A stretch of DNA of 64,000 nt from Dipteris shenzhenensis (lineage: Eukaryota; Polypodiophyta; Polypodiopsida; Gleicheniales), in NCBI GenBank assembly GCA_047967505.1, contig CM106538.1. One strand, written 5' to 3'. The position numbers and the translations under genes were made by a program. Shown in pieces: positions 1 to 12,031 of this stretch; the first letter of the stretch is position 1; every line of letters starts with the position of its first letter. The notes beneath the pieces were generated by a model. The model had not been told where the DNA came from, did no database searches, and saw only the letters and a list, made by a program, of their open reading frames with translations.

Positions 1-1
1 G

Positions 2-2242
2 CCTCGTACTCCAGAGCAGAATCCAGTTGCAAAACAGATGACCGCACTATTCAGGAAAGGTTGCAATGTATGCTTTCCAATGCAAGTCTTTCTGGTGGTT
101 TTTGGGCTGAGGCAATGAAGACTGCAGTGCATGTGATCAATAGATCACCTAGAAAGAGTTTGTATGGTGGTATTCCTAAAGAGGCATGGAGTGGCAAGAA
201 GCCCTCTTACTCTCATTTGTGTATATTTGGGTGTGAGGCATATGCACATGTGCCAAAACAGCTTCAAAAGAAGCTACATCCTAAGTCTAGGAAATGCATC
301 TTTCTGGCTATCATCTCTGGGATCTAGAAGCAAAGAAAATCATATGAAGCCATGATGTGGTCTTCAATGAGAAGAAGATACATAAGACACCCATGAGGGA
401 TGTGGAAATGAGGAGAATCACTTTCCAGGATGTGAATCCACCCGCATATGTTGATAGATAGCAAGCTGCCCATGCACCGAATGTGCAGGAAATGGTGCTA
501 CCAAGTACTCCCATAGGTACACAATCAAGGGCAGATGATGGATCATCTATTGGTGGCAATGATGAGCCAAATGTGGCTGATATTTATGCAGGCGGGACAG
601 CAAGCTGAAATGCCCTTGAGAAGAACATCTAGAGCGTCTAGACCGCCTGAGAGATTTGTTCCAGGGGTAGACTATGTGATGCTTACTGATTGCGGGGAGC
701 CTTCTTGCTACAGAGAGGTTATGATGCGCGAGGATCAGCGCAAGTGGGAGTATGCTATGCAATTAGAGATGAGTTCACTTAGAAAGAATAAGACTTGGGA
801 CTTGGTTTCTTTGCCACATGGAAAGAAAGCATTGCCATGTAAATGGGTCTACAAGATGAAGGTCACAGGTGATGGTTTGCCTAAGTACAAGGCCCGTTTG
901 GTTGCTAAAGGATTCAAGCAAGAGAAGGGTGTGGACTTTGATGAGATATTTTCTCCGGTTGTGAAGATGACCACACTTAGATGTGTACTTGGACTTATGG
1001 CAATAGAAGATATGGAGCTTATGCAAATGGATGTCAAGACAACTTTCTTGCATTGGAATTTGCATGAGGAAATTTACATAATACAGTCGAAAGGATTTGA
1101 ATAAAAGGGCAAAGAGCATTTGGTTTGCAAGCTGAAAAAGAGTCTCTATGGCCTTGAGCAAGCGCCTAGAGAATGGTATCACAAGTTTGATGCTTCCATC
1201 CGGTCCCAGGGTTTCAGAAGAAGTGAGATTGATCACTGCCTCTATACTAAAAGGGCTTATGATAATAGCCTGATACTCCTAGCACTTTATGTGGATGATA
1301 TGTTATTAGCTAGCAAGAACACTTATGATCTTGATGCATTGAAGGCCAAGTTGCATGAGGCCTTTGACATGAAGGATTTGGGACCTGCAGGTCATATTCT
1401 TGGTATGCACATCACGTGTGACTGGAGTAGGAAACTCCTTTGGCTGTCACAGAAGGAGTATGTTACAAAAGTGTTGCAACGTTTCAATATGGAGGGGGGG
1501 AACGCAATAAGTACTCCATTGCCTCCATATGTGAAACTGAGTTAGGCAGATAGTCCCAAATCAAATGAAGAGAGGGCCATGATGGCCAAGGTTCCTTATG
1601 CATCAGCAGTTGGGAGTCTTATGTATGCTATGATAGCTACTAGATCGGACATTGCATTTGCAGTGGGAGTTGTTAGCCATATATGGCTAATCTAAGAAAG
1701 AGGCATTGGGAGGCAGTTAAATGCATCATGAGGTACATGAAGGGTACCAAGGAGGTGTGTATCTGCTTTGGTAGAGGAGAGATGCGTGTATTTGGGTGCA
1801 TAGATTCAAACTATGCAGGGCATGTGGATAGCAGGAGATCCACTTCTGGTTATGTGTTCACCTTTGTAGGTGGTGGTGTCGTGGATGTCTCGTGCACAGA
1901 AGTGCATTGCTTTGTCTACCACTGAGGCCGAGTATGTTGCAGCCACAAAGGGTTGCAAGGAGGATATATGGCTTGATCGGCTAGTGAGAGATTTGGGGAT
2001 TCATACAGATGTACCGACATTGCATAGCGATTCCATGAGTGCTATTCAACTAGCACGGAATCCGATCTTTCATGCAAAGGTCAAACACATTGAGGTCAGG
2101 TACCATTTTATCAAGGAGGTACTTGAGGACAAGCGCATAGAGTGTCAAGGTTCATACAGATGATAACCCTGCAGATATGCTGACAAAGAGCCTACCTAGT
2201 CAGCGGTTTGAGTATTGTCGTGTATTGATGGGCATTGGATAG
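2..2242 (+). pseudogene. Ty1/copia pol remnant (integrase end, RT, RNase H)
   Basis: The 3' part of a copia polyprotein enters from the left edge of the window. In order it shows the end of integrase (a TPEQN-like motif and GGFWAEA, about 10-330), reverse transcriptase (KARLVAKGFKQ near 880-920, the catalytic YVDD at 1288-1299) and RNase H (LSTTEAEYVAA near 1910-1945), ending at the stop at 2240-2242. Such a protein would copy and integrate the element through a cytoplasmic particle. It is dead: the frame shifts near 50, 1680, 1880 and 2145, and stops lie at 1102 and 1543. A matching LTR follows immediately. The family assignment is firm; the N-terminal gag and protease lie outside the window. 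Confidence 0.92.
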
Positions 2243-2280
2243 TCTGCTCATTGGTTGTTCTCCCTTAAGCACATTGGCCT

Positions 2281-2293
2281 TTAAGTGGGAGGT
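2281..2293 (+). other. Polypurine tract of the copia element
   Basis: The purine-rich TTAAGTGGGAGGT lies directly before the inferred LTR start TGTGGGGGTTAA. This is the expected position for the plus-strand primer of reverse transcription. The same sequence recurs in the second copy near 3719-3731. Confidence 0.6.
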
Positions 2294-2467
2294 TGTGGGG
2301 GTTAAAGGCCACTGTACCTTAACCCCGGTTATGTACAATACTCAAACACATATATATATAGATGAAATAGAAGATTAGGGTGTTTTGCACTTATCAAAAA
2401 ACTTGTGTCTCTCAAGCTCCCTCTCAGCTTCCGTTGTGTCCTCACACCACTTCCACTAGTGGCAACA
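2294..2467 (+). repeat. 3' LTR of the copia element (end approximate)
   Basis: The sequence begins TGTGGGGGTTAAAGGCC right after the polypurine tract and includes a TATATATATA stretch and CT-rich sequence. It aligns with a second copy starting near 3732, which shows it is a repeat. The right end is uncertain because the two copies diverge after the shared TTCCGTTG, near 2430-2467. No second LTR of this copy is in the window, since the 5' half of the element lies to the left. Confidence 0.7.
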
Positions 2468-3225
2468 ATTGTGATACCCCTCCAACTCAATTCTTTGGAG
2501 CCAAACTAAATTTTTTGACACGTCATCATCTAAATAAATTTTAAAATCAATAAATTGCAAGGATTCTGCTACAGCATATTGACTCACTCTTTTTGGCCAT
2601 TTCAAATCAGATTCCATGACTTGCTTTTCAAGCTTCTCCAGCTTTTGCGCTTTTGAACGTAGTGTCCTAGATGGTTCAAATGACACCTTTCTCTTTCCCA
2701 TGCTATCCAATTTTGTTTACAAGTCTGAATTGGCTTAAGCCTATGAAGTAGCACTTGCAGTGTCTACTACTATCAACGGTCTACTTGTTCGTAAGAGGCC
2801 TCGCATACTAGGATTTGAATTGAAAGACTCAACTTTCACACACTTTGCAATTTAAATCAAGGACTAAGATGCTACTAAAATGAATACAAGAATCAAATGT
2901 GTGAAGTCTAAACCATCTCTTCGATGTGACCCACATTGCAGCCTGTCAGTCCCAAGTCACTGCCACACCTCCGTATTATATGTGGATACTACCCCGACCA
3001 ATACTTTTGACTCAAGATCCTCCAACTGGGTTGTCAGTTCATGTAAACCTATAATGGCTTCATGCAAAATCCATTGGCATTGGGAATATGTAACCTTGTA
3101 AATCCGCAATCTGGAATGTCCCATGTTCAGGTGCTCCACAATCTAGTATGACCCTGATATATCAAATTCAGATTGCATGGAAATCTTCCCAATCTAGAGT
3201 TATACACCAATACAAATCACCCACC
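2468..3225. other. Intergenic stretch, no recognised gene
   Basis: Only short unlinked reading frames are present. The longest (2456-2710, - strand, 84 codons, Lys/Glu-rich start) matches no family I recognise. It lies between two retroelement scraps, so it may be decayed element DNA. Confidence 0.5.
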
Positions 3226-3541
3226 TTAAATAGTTTGAATTTGATATTCCACTTCACCCATGCTTTTCGCCTTTCCTAAATGACTTGGACCGTATACTGG
3301 CTTTGAATCGAAACCTCCTCCAGTCGAAGTAATTGCTCCTGCTGGGCTCATCTTCTCCACGAAAATCCATAGCCTTGATGATATAAACTCGATCGGGACA
3401 ACACACTCCAAACCATATACTAACCGGAACAATGTCATGCCTGCGGTGACTTTGAAAGCCGTTCTGTATGCCCACAACACTAAGTCTAGTTTTGTATCCC
3501 AATCCTTTTGGTTCTCCGATACGGTCATCTTTAGGATTCAC
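3226..3541 (-). pseudogene. Ty3/gypsy integrase fragment
   Basis: On the - strand, 3400-3528 encodes a stretch with WDTKLDLVLWAYRTAFKV followed by LVYGLE and VVPIEF. This is the characteristic C-terminal part of gypsy integrases, just beyond the catalytic core. Only about 45 residues match well; the remainder runs out of register. No RT, gag or LTR of this copy adjoins it. It is a fragment, probably left by insertion or deletion beside the second copia copy that starts about 60 bases to its right on the opposite strand. Confidence 0.75.
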
Positions 3542-3599
3542 TTCATTGTCTTGTTATGATCTCTGCCTCTTCGTTTCCTTGCGAATGATACGTCGTGGC

Positions 3600-3930
3600 C
3601 ATCACATGGGATTAAGAATGAAGAGTCTACCCAGTCAACGGTTTGAGTATTGTCGTGTATTGATGGGCATTAGATAGTATGCTCACTAGTTGTTCTCCCT
3701 TAAAGGCACATTGTCCTTTAAGTGGGAGGTTGTGGGGGTTAAAAGTCACTGTGCCTTTACCCCGGTTATGTACAATACTCAAACACATATGTAAATGAAT
3801 GAAAAAGAAGATTAGGGTGGTTCTGCACCCACCAAAACTTGTGTGGCTCTCTGTTTCTCTCTCTCCCTCTTCCGTTCTTGCTTCCGTTGAGAGCACTCTC
3901 ACTACAAGCTTACACTGAGTGTGAAGATAG
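3600..3930 (+). mobile_element. Second copia 3' end: last pol codons plus LTR
   Basis: The sequence repeats 2190-2440 with moderate divergence. It has the terminal pol residues SLPSQRFEYCRVLMGI, the GTGGGAGGT polypurine tract and an LTR starting TGTGGGGGTTAAAAG at about 3732. The rest of pol is missing, so it is a truncated member of the same family as the element at 1-2467. The LTR end is near 3905-3930 but is not defined. Confidence 0.8.
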
Positions 3931-4056
3931 TGCCTCAAATATGATCTTGTTGAACTCCATACCTAGCTTGGCATCCTCAAGGTTAGCAAACTTAAAAGTC
4001 GATTCTCACTCCTTGCAAAACCACCACCAGGTGAATTATCCAACTCAACAGAGTCC

Positions 4057-5556
4057 ATGAGTCAGGATGGAGACATGGGTGAACCCTCTAATGTTAGAAC
4101 CTTAGTGGCTTTGAGCTATATCCCCAGTGATCTCCACTCTCCTACCTTATCTACAACAGCAACTGGATTAAGGAAAACCTTTTCCAATATCATGGGAAGG
4201 TTTGGATTAATAGACCCAGTAGAATTGCTAAACCCATTTGCTGGGCAGAGACTAGGGAAACGATATAGGCTCAAATGGAAACCATCGATATCACAAACAG
4301 TACTAAGGGAACCAAGTCCCACAGTTGCTACTGGCAATTGACCCCCATCGTACCAATTCTTTGATGATAGACAGTCCTATGGGGATGAAGTTGGATCCAA
4401 GTTCTCACAAGGGTCCGGAGTGCTAGAACAATGAGTGCGGAGGAGTAACCTCAAAGGCCCACAATTAAGACCCTCCACCTCAAAAGCCCCTACGATTCCT
4501 CCTTGGCAACAAAACATGGGAGAAATCCCCTAACCAACAATTGCCCCTTATAAGCTTGTGCCTGCTTATGCCTGCAGGCAACATACCACTCCCTAGGACC
4601 TCTAGTACAACCTATTGGGCCCAACCCGAGACCCAAGTCACAATACGAATTCCTATTGGGTCTAGATCCTCTGATTCTAACCTTGTGCCATCAAATCCAT
4701 GGAACCCTTCATCAGGACCACCAATGTATGGGCAGAGCCCACCGTTCCACAACCTCTTCCTATATTGTAAATGGTTCTTACAGTCGAAGCTATGAGAATC
4801 CTAGTGCAAGCTCTAAGAAGGGAGGCCGCAACGTGAACTTGAGATTTTCTAAAAAGGAATACCAACCCCTCAAGGAGCAAGCCTATCACAATCTCCAAGC
4901 TAATACCAAGTTTGTAGGAGAAGGAGACCTGGTCTCCCATGTTGAGAGATTTGAACAAATCTGTGAGACCCTTAGTGATATCACGGATCTAGACAAGGTC
5001 ATTGATTTTGGCTTGAGTTTTGATGGCAAGGGAGGACAATGGTTTAGAGCCTAAAACCCTGAGGAGAAAATAAATTGGGACTTATTGCATAAATCTTTCA
5101 TTGTGGAGTTTTGCCCCTAGTGGTCCCAAGTGGAGCCCAATTAACCAGCTTTATGAGGTGAAGCAGAAGGAGATTGAGTCCTTAAGAGACTATATCACCA
5201 GGATTAAACATCTAAACTCACGATGTGAACCCCATGAGAGGATGAGTGATGTGCAGCTTCTACCACACTTCCTCCTAGGGCTAGGGGATGCCAAGTTGCA
5301 TGATCATTTGTTTTCTATGAATCCCACATCATTTGAGCTATGCAGCAAGATGGTGATATGCCTAGGGGATAACATGAGGGAGAAGCCCCAAAAGGATAAA
5401 TCCTTAGCTTCCTCTTATATGTCACAAATAGCAAAGGTTTCAACATTTCAAGTAGCTATGGATGCAAGCATGACACCCAAGGTACTAAACATGGAAGAGT
5501 TGGCCACCGATCTATTGAGCAAGTTGGAAGGCAAAAACATTGAAAAATGCTCCTAG
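4057..5556 (+). pseudogene. Decayed Gag-like polyprotein, capsid part
   Basis: A broken reading frame on the + strand shows features of a gypsy-type Gag capsid region. About 4820-5050 encodes a segment with LKEQAYHNLQ and VSHVERFEQICETL, and 5101-5500 encodes LYEVKQKEIESLRDYITRI. Such segments correspond to the retrotransposon gag helical domain that assembles the particle. In-frame stops at 5052-5054 (TAA) and 5119-5121 (TAG) interrupt it, and the frame before 4650 is unclear. No LTR or primer site was found upstream. The assignment as Gag is reasonable; the exact family is not known. Confidence 0.6.
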
Positions 5557-6421
5557 CAACCCCCAACTATTTCCACAAAGAGATAATGTATGTTGTGGGG
5601 TATTCAATCGAAATCATCCCACTAAGGAGTGCTCTTGTCTTAGATCTAGGCCAACACTCAATTATGCCCATTGTGTTCATTGGGGAAATCACGATGCATC
5701 CCAATGTCATTATCCTAAGGTGATTCTACAACCCATGTATCAACAAAGGCCGCATCTAACATTGCATGCACTGCCCAATCCATCCAATCAGGAACACTTT
5801 TCAATATAAGGAGCCACATCATCCAATCAAGGGAAATTTAGGGCTCAAAATATTCCATTACCCCCGCCAATACTTTGACCTCAACCACCACCACCATGAA
5901 TTACTCCCCTGAATCAAGTATTGGTGGAAGAGTTACCTAGTGCCCCAAACCTACCCCAATATGCTGACAATGCAAATTGGTCTAACATTATAAGTCACTA
6001 CATTATACAAGATGACCAATACATTCCACTCTACCAAACAGCACCAATTTCTCAAACAATGGGAGATAGGAACAACTTGACCAAGACACAACCCATTCAA
6101 TGCCATATGTGTCAAGAGCCACACCTAGATAATGAGTGTCTCTTCAAGGGAGCAACTAATCATCCAATCACATGTACACCGTCTAATACACCACCACCAT
6201 TGTGCACTGGGTGTGGTGTGGACCATCTTTTTAAGGATTGCTCGATGAGAAGGCCATCTAAGTCCACAAGCCTTAACTTGTTAAGCATTGAGAGAGGCCA
6301 AGTATCCTTGAATGTAATCATGAGGTTGCAAGCTAAATCCCTTAAGAGCTTTGCAAACAAGCCAAAAGGCATAAAGCTAGCATGTTATAGCCTAGGGAGG
6401 CAACTGAATGGGCACGAGTAA
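5540..6421 (+). pseudogene. Gag-like nucleocapsid region with several zinc knuckles
   Basis: This stretch continues the Gag-like region after a frame change. It encodes two partly degraded Cys/His clusters near 5598-5715 (one containing RNHPTKEC, one ending GNHDASQC). After a gap come two better knuckles, CHMCQEPHLDNEC (about 6100-6140) and CTGCGVDHLFKDC (about 6200-6242). Spacing is C-x2-C-x3-H-x4-C, one residue shorter than the usual CCHC knuckle. Zinc knuckles in Gag bind element RNA. A Pro-rich linker separates the pairs. Four clusters in one Gag is unusual. Confidence 0.5.
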
Positions 6422-8280
6422 GCAGTAAGTGTGAAACAAAGATTAGGAAGGGAGACAATAAGGTCATCATCCAAGATGGGTCAGATGAAGACACGGCCTC
6501 CTAGCAACATCTTCCTCTTGTGGTACTTTCTCAAATGGTAGTAGCAATAAGCACCCACATGAGGCAAATGAGGGAACGATAAGGGCCTAAGTACATGGCC
6601 AAGCTGCAACCCCTAAGGGTTACGATGAATATCCCAACCCATGAGTGGGGAGAAAATGTCTCATTGAGGTGCAAAAATTGGTACACAAGTGCTAAGAGGA
6701 ATGTGAGTAGAGGCTCAAGACAAGCAAGAGCACTGATACAATTCATACAAGACATGCAATAACCACTTGAGCCTCAAAAGCCTTGCAAATACCTTAAAGG
6801 ATAGATGAAGAAGGTGTGTCATGCCCTTCAATGGAGGGATCCACCCTACTGCAATGGATGCTTGAAGAAGACCATGCCTTACAACAACAAAGGAGGATGG
6901 CAACATATCCTTATATGACTTAGAAGAGTTGGAATTGATCGGCAAGGAACCTATCATCACTCGCCCTCTAGACATCATAGGATTACCCTCATTCCTATCC
7001 ATTTATGTCAAGATGACCATTGTGACACTATTACAAGGTAATCCTACTCTATGGAGAGAGCTCTTGGATTGGATAAATGGGCAAATAGTGATGCCCAGTC
7101 CACTAATCCTAAAAATGTTAAATCTCCCAATTAAGCTCAAGACCTTCCAAGGGCACCAATCAACAAAATGGGCCAATACTTTGGTCTTGAAGACTCTTGG
7201 TGTGCTCCTTTACCCAAACTAGAAGACTCACTAAATGGGATGCATACAACACTAGCAGCAATTGATCTACCAACTACTAAAGGCACTCAGACAATGCACC
7301 TTGACAGATAAACCTACTACCATTACACCTCTTTACACAATAAGAGCGGTACTACCTAATCATGTTGAACCTACAATTGATAATCTTATTGATCCTAATG
7401 AGATAGATATGACTCCATCTCAACTTTGGGTAGAGCTGACATCAGTGGGTGCAACATGCCGAATACAAGCCATGGCAGATTGGTGAGCAAGACACAACCT
7501 CATCTCCTAGGAGACATTAAAGCATCTTGGCCAGATACACCTTGAAGTATGTGATTCTGAAATTCAATCCATAGGAGGTACCTCAATTAAGGTTATTTGT
7601 CCTTTAATGCTAAATCTATCCATGGACAATTACATTGTGCCTTACAAGTTTTTTGTAACTCTTGAAGGTATCTTAATGAAAGCCACATTCTTGGTAAAAG
7701 CTAGATGCAAGACATTTACAAAGGGTTATTTGGTGATGAGTCAACCCAACAAGATGTGCTAAGAACTTCCAACCAATCCAACATTCAAGCATCAACATCC
7801 ACTTCCACTTCTCAACCTCAGCAAGCACCTCACCAACAAAGAAGACAAAGAAGAAGAGCAACCAAGCAATTGTGGGTCCAAAAGGATATACTACAAGAAA
7901 AAGGGTACTTTGATGGTGAATCATATATTTGGGTTCCATCAAAACCTTGACATCAAAAGCCACCCCATGATGCAAACAACAAACCCCAACATCGAAGAAT
8001 AAAAGGATGCCATCCAGCAAGGAAGGTACAATACCATTGTGTTTCCACAAGATTACTAGAGGCCCATGGATATTACCTTGGAATCACTTATATTTGGATG
8101 CCCAAGGTACTAGGAGTAATAAGAGCACCTCCATCATCTTCTAGTATAGCAATGACAATGTGCTCAATAACAAGAAAAAGGAGGAACGGAGGTCCAAACC
8201 TCTAAAATCTTCATCCTAAACAAATGAGAGGAAAACAACCACTTTGGGCCTATCGATAATGAAAAATCAAGGCAACGATT
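6422..8280 (+). other. Decayed coding-like DNA, product not recognised
   Basis: Open stretches on the + strand (6929-7222, 7262-7486, 7550-7730) have plant-like codon content but are broken by stops and match no domain I know. They follow the Gag-like region on the same strand, so they may be the remainder of the same polyprotein. No protease, RT or integrase motif was found. Confidence 0.4.
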
Positions 8281-10190
8281 GAAGAGCAGAACCACAAGAA
8301 CCTACCTTGAAAAAGGTAGAACTAGAAGAACCTGCTAACAAGGATAAGGGAAAATAACGACTACAAGAGGATCACACACAAAGATCATCCTCTACCTTCT
8401 ATCAAGTAGTTACACAAGTAGCTGTCTCAAAGAAAGAGACAGTAACACAAGAACCTACTCGATCACTAGTTTATCAAAATGCCATTGAATTCACTACATC
8501 GTCTTCAAGGAAAATGGCAATTACACAAGAACCTGTCTCCAAAAAAGAGATAGTAACACAAGAACCTGGCATAAAAAGAAGTGAATCTACTTTGGGAGCT
8601 ACACAAGAACCTTCCTTAGTACCAAATTTGGCATCAGCTTCGTGATAGCTATATGTGTCACACCAACTATGCCAGACATAATGGAAGTCACAGAAGAACC
8701 TTCCAATGAGAATGATGAATTATTTTCACTGGTAACTTTCTTCGAATTGGGCTCAACAAAAATAGAGGATCTCCAAGACACTATGGTTCTACTTACATTT
8801 GCCCTAGAGGACATAGATCACTTTATTATGGTGAGACAATGGAAAAGTTGAACAGGCTAGAGGATGTAATTAACAAAGGTACTGGAAAGATGGGACCAAA
8901 AAGGACTACTGCAAGCTCAACGATCTAACAATGGTAATGTGGATCCCTAAGTATCATCAACATGGCAGCCCACCTTCTTGTGCTTGTATCATGGTCAACT
9001 TCACCCCTCTAGAGCCACAAAAATAAGAGGAAAGATATGAAAGGTTTGAGTCTACAACACCACCAACAAAGAATTCACTTGCAGTAGCTAGACAAGAACC
9101 TGCTCCCAAAAAGGATACATCAATTTAAGAGCAAAAACATATGAGCAAGTTTATCCGAGTATGTTTTTCAAGAGATTAAAAAATTTGTATTTCTTTAGGA
9201 AACATGGTTTTTACACTTTTATTTTCATTAAAACTAGATCCCTTTATCATAAAAATATACAGACTACTCACTCATTCATTCTTACATAACATAAATTTTC
9301 TTATTCATAGACATTCCTTTGTACCTCTATTATTACCTTAAAAAAGTGTTGAAGAATAATTCCTTTAAGAAACATCCCTCATTATCACCTCAATGTTATA
9401 ATATTATACATATATAATTACTTATTAAACACATTTATACCATATGACAAGAGCTTTCTAGTGTTTTAATAGCATACATAACAATATATTTATGGATATG
9501 TTTCTTTAAAAGAAGTTTAAATTACTATAAATAAGTATTAAATTGGGCTTATGTATCACTCTCATAAAATATATGTAATCTTTAATACTATAGATGCAAG
9601 ATTTTCCAATATATAACCCATTATATGAGCTCAAATGGGGTGTTTCGATCAATTTCAGTGGTTGAATGACTATATTTGGACATAGATGTGAAAGTTATGC
9701 CACTTTTAAAAGTGTTGTCCTTGTAAGACCTACTTCAAAGGGGTTTCGCTAGGTGAAAATACCTTGATGGCTTGCTTCAATGAGGTTTCTTTAGAGAAAC
9801 CTCTTCATGAAGATAGGTTGAGAGGGGTTTTTAATCTCACCCCCTATTAAGTAAAAGTTGTAAGAAGGATCATAAGGGAAATTTCATGGAGAAGTATACT
9901 CTACATATGGGTTTCTTCAAAAGCCATCCCATTACTTTACTCACCACTCCCAAAGATTCATGTAAAGAAAATGGTCGTCCCCCTCCTAAAAAGGGATTAG
10001 TAACACAAGAACCTATTACAAGATCCACAAAGAGCAAGGCAGTGCTAGTTCAAGGCCTTTATTAGTTTTTCCATGAAGAAATACAAACCCACTCCTTCAG
10101 TATGACATTCAGTCAACTCCAAACTAGTAGAACTACAAGAACCTAGTCCTAAAAATGGAATCAATCCACAAGAACCTATTGCGAGACAAA
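8281..10190 (+). repeat. Region with a dispersed ACAAGAACCT (TQEP) motif
   Basis: The ten-base motif ACAAGAACCT or a close variant recurs about eleven times: near 8290, 8324, 8447, 8527, 8552, 8603, 8690, 9092, 10004, 10133 and 10169. Between 8359 and 8645 one + frame is open for about 95 codons, and three copies there are read in the same frame as TQEP with V/T/G/S following; a fourth is read as TQEP at 8447. This suggests a decayed protein with a short, irregular peptide repeat. It lies downstream of the Gag-like region. No function can be assigned. Confidence 0.6.
9135..9960. other. AT-rich block interrupting the TQEP region
   Basis: About 820 bases, clearly more AT-rich than either flank, separate the TQEP motifs near 9092 from those near 10004. 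No gene is visible. A short perfect hairpin, GAGGTTTCT-ttag-AGAAACCTC, lies at about 9782-9803. No terminal repeat pair was found, so it may be an old insertion, but this is not proved. Confidence 0.4.
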
Positions 10191-10199
10191 AGATGCTAG

Positions 10200-10860
10200 A
10201 CCTTCACAACATCTTGCTACCATAGAATAAACTCCTCACCACAGCAAAGGTCTGGGGCTAGTTAAAGACACATTAACCCCCGGTATCTCAAGACACTCCT
10301 CCACATATAGAACAACAAGTGATCCTACACCAACAACACCACTACAAGATGAGTTTGATTGCAAGGTGACTTTGATGATTGAAAAAAGGGTTTGGATGAG
10401 TTTCTTGTGACCCTCAATGCTTTTTTTGACATTCCCTTTCTAACACCACCATTTACTATCTAACTCTGAATCAACATGTTCTCTTTGGTTTGACTTTCTC
10501 TTTTTCTTATTATTTCTAGCTTAGAAGCCTTTCCTAGATCCCATATGCTACAAACTTCTTCAACCATAGTCCTCATTTTAGGAGTTTGGATGGTGTATTA
10601 TCAAACTCCTCTAGATTTCATGACTCAATTAAAATAAATCTCTAGATGGTGCAACAACCTTATTGGGCTCAAACAATTCCAAGCAAAGCCCTCAACGAAT
10701 GTTGGCTCTTCCCACAGATTTCACAAGAAGAGCATGGTATTCTCAATATAGAGGGTTCCAAGGCTTTTTGTCACCTACAAATATATTGGTGTCGCCATTG
10801 TAGTATAAGTGTAGCCTAGGAACTCGGGTCGTATTTCAGTGAGAGACGTAGGCTTAAGTG
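10200..10860. other. Intergenic stretch, nothing recognised
   Basis: No reading frame of useful length and no element border was seen. It ends where the 882-bp tandem duplication starts. Confidence 0.5.
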
Positions 10861-11149
10861 TTGTAAGAAAACATAGTGCATGCATGTGTGAAAGAAATCT
10901 GATTGGGGGAATGAAGGCTTTTGCCTTCATTGGGGGTTGAAGGGTTTAGGAGGAGTTTTAAGGGTTAGAGGGAGGTTCAGGGTTCAGAAGAAGGTTCCAG
11001 GGTATAGAAGAGGGTCTAGGGTTTAGAAGAGGTTCTAGGATTTAGAAGGGGTTTAAGGGTTAGAAGGACGATACAAGGCTCAGGGTAGAGTACATGGCAG
11101 AAAACTCATCTCCCTCGTAGATCATGGAGGTCAAGGGTTGCATTTAGGG

Positions 11150-11350
11150 GGAGCATAGGAGTGGGAGAGGAAGAAGGTGTAAGAGCATGGGGGAGGAGGA
11201 GAGAGAGCAGAACAGGAGAGGAGAGGGAGGAGAGGGAGGAGAAGGGAGAAGGAGGGAGGAGGAGAGGGAGGAGAAGTGAGGAGGAGGGAGGAGGAGAGGG
11301 AGAGGAGGAGAGGGAGAGGAGGAGATGGGAGGAGGAAAGGGAGAGGAGGG
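11150..11350 (+). repeat. Long G/A purine tract, copy 1
   Basis: About 200 bases are almost entirely G and A on the + strand, built from GGAGGAGAGGGA-type repeats. Translated antisense it gives Ser/Pro/Leu-only frames, which are artefacts. Such tracts can form intramolecular triplexes. Confidence 0.85.
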
Positions 11351-11584
11351 TTGTAACGTTGGAGGAGAGGGGAGGAGGAGTGCCAAGGTTAGGACATGCT
11401 TTTGGATGTGGAGTGCAAGGAATCATGGAGACTTGGAGACAATTGCTTGGAATACCAAAGTAGAACTCGACACAATGCCCCAAAGAGTATGGGCTTCATT
11501 CCATTATTGGGTATTTATACAAGTTGGAGAGATTCTCTCTCTGCATGTAGAAATTGTAAGAAATTATGTCTCTAAATGTAGAAC

Positions 11585-11742
11585 ATTGCATCTAGGATGC
11601 GCATATAGAAGTTGCATGTTGCATGTAGGAGTTGTATGTAGAAGTTGCATGTAGAACATGCATGTAGAACATGCATGTAGAACTTTCATGTTGCATGTAG
11701 GAGTTGCATGTAGGAGTTGCATGTACAAACTACATGTAGGAA
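11585..11742 (+). repeat. GCATGTA minisatellite, copy 1
   Basis: Repeats of about 13-15 bases (GCATGTAGGAGTT, GCATGTAGAACAT) run head to tail. They include the palindromic core ACATGCATGT. Confidence 0.85.
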
Positions 11743-12031
11743 TTGTAAGAAAACATAGTGCATGCATGTGTGAAAGAAATCTGATTGGGGGAATGAAGGC
11801 TTTTGCCTTCATTGGGGGTTGAAGGGTTTAGGAGGAGTTTTAAGGGTTAGAGGGAGGTTCAGGGTTCAGAAGAAGGTTCCAGGGTATAGAAGAGGGTCTA
11901 GGGTTTAGAAGAGGTTCCAGGATTTAGAAGGGGTTTAAGGGTTAGAAGGAGGATACAAGGCTCAGGGTAGAGTACATGGCAGAGAACTCATCTCCCTCAT
12001 AGATCATGGAGGTCAAGGGTTGCATTTAGGG

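Noticed and set aside
10920-11070. GGGTTTAG-like repeats resembling plant telomere sequence TTTAGGG
   Set aside because: Units are degenerate (GGGTTTAGAAGAGG and variants), with no run of exact TTTAGGG, so an internal telomere array is not supported.
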